From the NCBI GenBank assembly GCA_030611625.1, contig JAUWPK010000173.1, forward strand, positions 1 to 7,711: a stretch of DNA of 7,711 nt, read 5' to 3'. The notes beneath the pieces are model-generated. The model searched no databases. It saw only the letters and a list, made by a program, of their open reading frames with translations, and was not told where the DNA came from. Below, piece by piece: positions 6,266 to 7,711 of this stretch (the stretch's first letter is position 1; every line of letters begins with the position of its first letter). This DNA comes from Promethearchaeum sp. (lineage in GTDB: Archaea; Asgardarchaeota; Lokiarchaeia; Sigyniarchaeales; Promethearchaeaceae). A program made the translations under genes and the position numbers.

Positions 6266-6281
6266 GTTTAAACTTTAAAAG
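6266..6281 (-). promoter_or_regulatory. Possible promoter element of the aminotransferase-like gene
   Basis: On the minus strand CTTTTAAAGTTTAAAC is centred about 30 nt before the GTG at 6244 and contains the palindrome GTTTAAAC (6266-6273). A second AT-rich block, TTTAAATTATATTT (6245-6258), lies closer and would instead suit the GTG at 6235. Either is possible. Confidence 0.3.
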
Positions 6282-6300
6282 ATTCATCAATTTTACTTTC

Positions 6301-6307
6301 AAAAAAA
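6301..6307 (-). terminator. Oligo-T terminator after the ABC exporter gene
   Basis: Seven consecutive T residues on the minus strand begin 7 nt after the TAA stop of the ABC exporter gene. Archaeal RNA polymerases commonly stop at such T-rich tracts without a hairpin. This supports separate transcription of the downstream aminotransferase-like gene. Confidence 0.45.
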
Positions 6308-6313
6308 GGGTGA

Positions 6314-7711
6314 TTATTTAGTAGCATGTATATTTTGTAAGAAATCGTAACTCTGATGGACAAAATATGTTTCGTATAATTTAGCATAATATCCTTTCTT
6401 CTCCATTAAATAATCGTGGTTACCCTCTTCTACTATTTTACCGTGATCTAAAACTATGATTCTATCTACGTGACGTACTGTTCTCAACCTGTGTGCAATA
6501 ATTATCGAAGTTCTTCCTTTCATTAATTTTTCAGTCGCTTCAACAATTTTTGTTTCAGTAAAAGGGTCTACTGATGCTGTTGCTTCATCCAATATTAGAA
6601 TTGAAGGGTTTTGAAGAAGGACCCTAGCAAAAACAACTAGCTGTCTTTGACCCATTGATAATAATTTACCACGTTCACGAATATCCGTTTCAATACCATT
6701 AGGAAGAGCTTCAATCCATTCCTTACCACCCGCATGATCTAAGGCCCATAATACTTCTTCTCGGGTTTTATCTTCAGAACCATAACGAACATTATTTTCC
6801 AAAGAATCAGCCCATAGAAATGGAGTTTGGGGAATAAATCCAACCTTTTTCCGATAAGATTCAAGATTAACATCACGAATATTATGATCATCAACAAAAA
6901 TTTCACCAGATTGAAAATTATAAAATCGCAGTAATAAACGAGCAAGACTTGATTTTCCTGCACCAGTATGACCTACGATTGCAACAGATTCACCTGGTTT
7001 TATATCCAAACTGAAATTCTTAAAAATAGGCTTTTCTTCCTGATAGTAGAAATATAAATCTTTAATTTGAATTTTACCTACAAGTTTTTCAACTTTGAAA
7101 TCATTCTCTTGAACAACCAATGGAGAACTATCAATTAGAGTAAAAGTTCGTTCTGTTGCAGCCATACCAGTTTGAAATTGTGGCCAAAATGAAGCGATAC
7201 TAAAAAGAGGAAAGAATAATGCACTTAAGCTAGTAGTGAATAATACAAAATCTGCACCCGAAATAATACCATCTAATATTTGAGTTCCACCAAAATATGT
7301 TACTAGAGTTAGAGTAATGCCTTGTATCAAATTTAAACCTGGAAACATTACATTCAAGTAATAGGCTCGATTGCGATTTATAATATAAGATTTCTTATTT
7401 ACTTGTTTAAATTTACCATATAATTTATCTTCTTGACGAAAAGTCTTTGCTATTTGAATTCCTGCCATAGTTTCTTGTACGAATGCATTAACTGTTGCCA
7501 ATACGCGTTGTCCTTGTAAAGATTTATTGCGAGCAACCTTCCGGAATGAAAGTGTATAAACAAAAATTACAGGTATCATTAATGAAAAAATACCTGCTAG
7601 TTTGAAATTAATTAATAATAAGGGAATAAATATAACTATTATTGCAAAAAGAGATGCCGCTGCTTGCATGAATATATTGCTCATTTCTCCAAAGTTTTGA
7701 GTATCTGAATT
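6314..7711 (-). CDS. ABC exporter half-transporter, permease-ATPase fusion (5' end cut by window edge)
   Basis: This is the C-terminal part (465 residues seen) of an MsbA/MdlB-type ABC exporter of about 580-600 residues, which pumps a hydrophobic or peptide substrate out across the cell membrane as a dimer. The frame stays open through the right edge (NSDTQNFGE precedes the first visible Met), so the ATG at 7684 is internal and roughly the first 120-140 residues lie outside. Numbering from that Met, membrane helices occur near 8-48 and 112-165, with the coupling segment ETMAGIQIAKTFRQE at 71-85. The ATPase domain has an A-loop tyrosine (213-214), Walker A GHTGAGKSS (238-246), Q-loop Gln286, signature LSMGQ (342-346), Walker B ILILDE with Asp366-Glu367, and switch His398. 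LSMGQ replaces the usual LSGGQ, a tolerated variant. All catalytic residues are present, so it should be active. The substrate is unknown. Confidence 0.93.
   Translation of the reverse strand, partial: NSDTQNFGEMSNIFMQAAASLFAIIVIFIPLLLINFKLAGIFSLMIPVIFVYTLSFRKVARNKSLQGQRVLATVNAFVQETMAGIQIAKTFRQEDKLYGKFKQVNKKSYIINRNRAYYLNVMFPGLNLIQGITLTLVTYFGGTQILDGIISGADFVLFTTSLSALFFPLFSIASFWPQFQTGMAATERTFTLIDSSPLVVQENDFKVEKLVGKIQIKDLYFYYQEEKPIFKNFSLDIKPGESVAIVGHTGAGKSSLARLLLRFYNFQSGEIFVDDHNIRDVNLESYRKKVGFIPQTPFLWADSLENNVRYGSEDKTREEVLWALDHAGGKEWIEALPNGIETDIRERGKLLSMGQRQLVVFARVLLQNPSILILDEATASVDPFTETKIVEATEKLMKGRTSIIIAHRLRTVRHVDRIIVLDHGKIVEEGNHDYLMEKKGYYAKLYETYFVHQSYDFLQNIHATK

Noticed and set aside
6739..6963. 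74-residue open frame on the minus strand
   Set aside because: It is a shifted frame inside the ATPase domain of the ABC exporter, whose own frame carries all conserved motifs here.
7682..7684. ATG at 7684 as the true start of the ABC exporter
   Set aside because: The frame continues to the window edge with typical exporter sequence (NSDTQNFGE) and the first membrane helices would otherwise be missing.

Overview
The window is AT-rich DNA (roughly 30% GC by eye) from an archaeon. The best evidence is a CDP-archaeol synthase (CarS), an enzyme of ether-lipid synthesis found in archaea. Most genes also have a TATA-like element about 20-30 nt upstream of the start codon and no convincing Shine-Dalgarno site, as expected for largely leaderless archaeal transcripts. 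Low GC, loosely packed genes and the mix of families fit a Loki- or Heimdall-type Asgard archaeon. That placement is inference only, because no marker gene is present.

Layout. The left third (34-2100, + strand) holds a lysine-rich protein with a possible zinc site and a PCNA-binding-like motif, then an HD-domain dNTP triphosphohydrolase 20 bp downstream, then a 48-residue small gene with its own TATA-like element. A beta-class (SPPY-type) DNA methyltransferase lies at 2175-3194 on the minus strand. It diverges from carS (3305-4036, +). carS meets a zinc-ribbon protein (4041-4547, -) tail to tail, with 4 bp between stops. The right half (4652-7711, -) carries a class V aminotransferase-fold protein and, upstream of it, the C-terminal three quarters of an ABC exporter cut by the right window edge.

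How the genes relate. The first two genes may be co-transcribed and could both serve DNA metabolism (a possible clamp-binding protein plus dNTP turnover). CarS acts in membrane lipid synthesis. The ABC exporter, aminotransferase-like protein and zinc-ribbon protein share a strand, but a T7 tract and separate TATA-like elements suggest separate transcripts.

Two points stand out. First, carS is interrupted by an in-frame TGA at codon 50. CarS-like sequence continues on both sides of it, no other gene in the window contains a TGA, and none ends with one. Second, the aminotransferase-like protein keeps its family's overall pattern but lacks the PLP-binding lysine and other active-site residues, so it looks like a pseudoenzyme. 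No CRISPR array, insertion sequence, tRNA or rRNA was seen, and there is no gene-free stretch longer than 300 bases.
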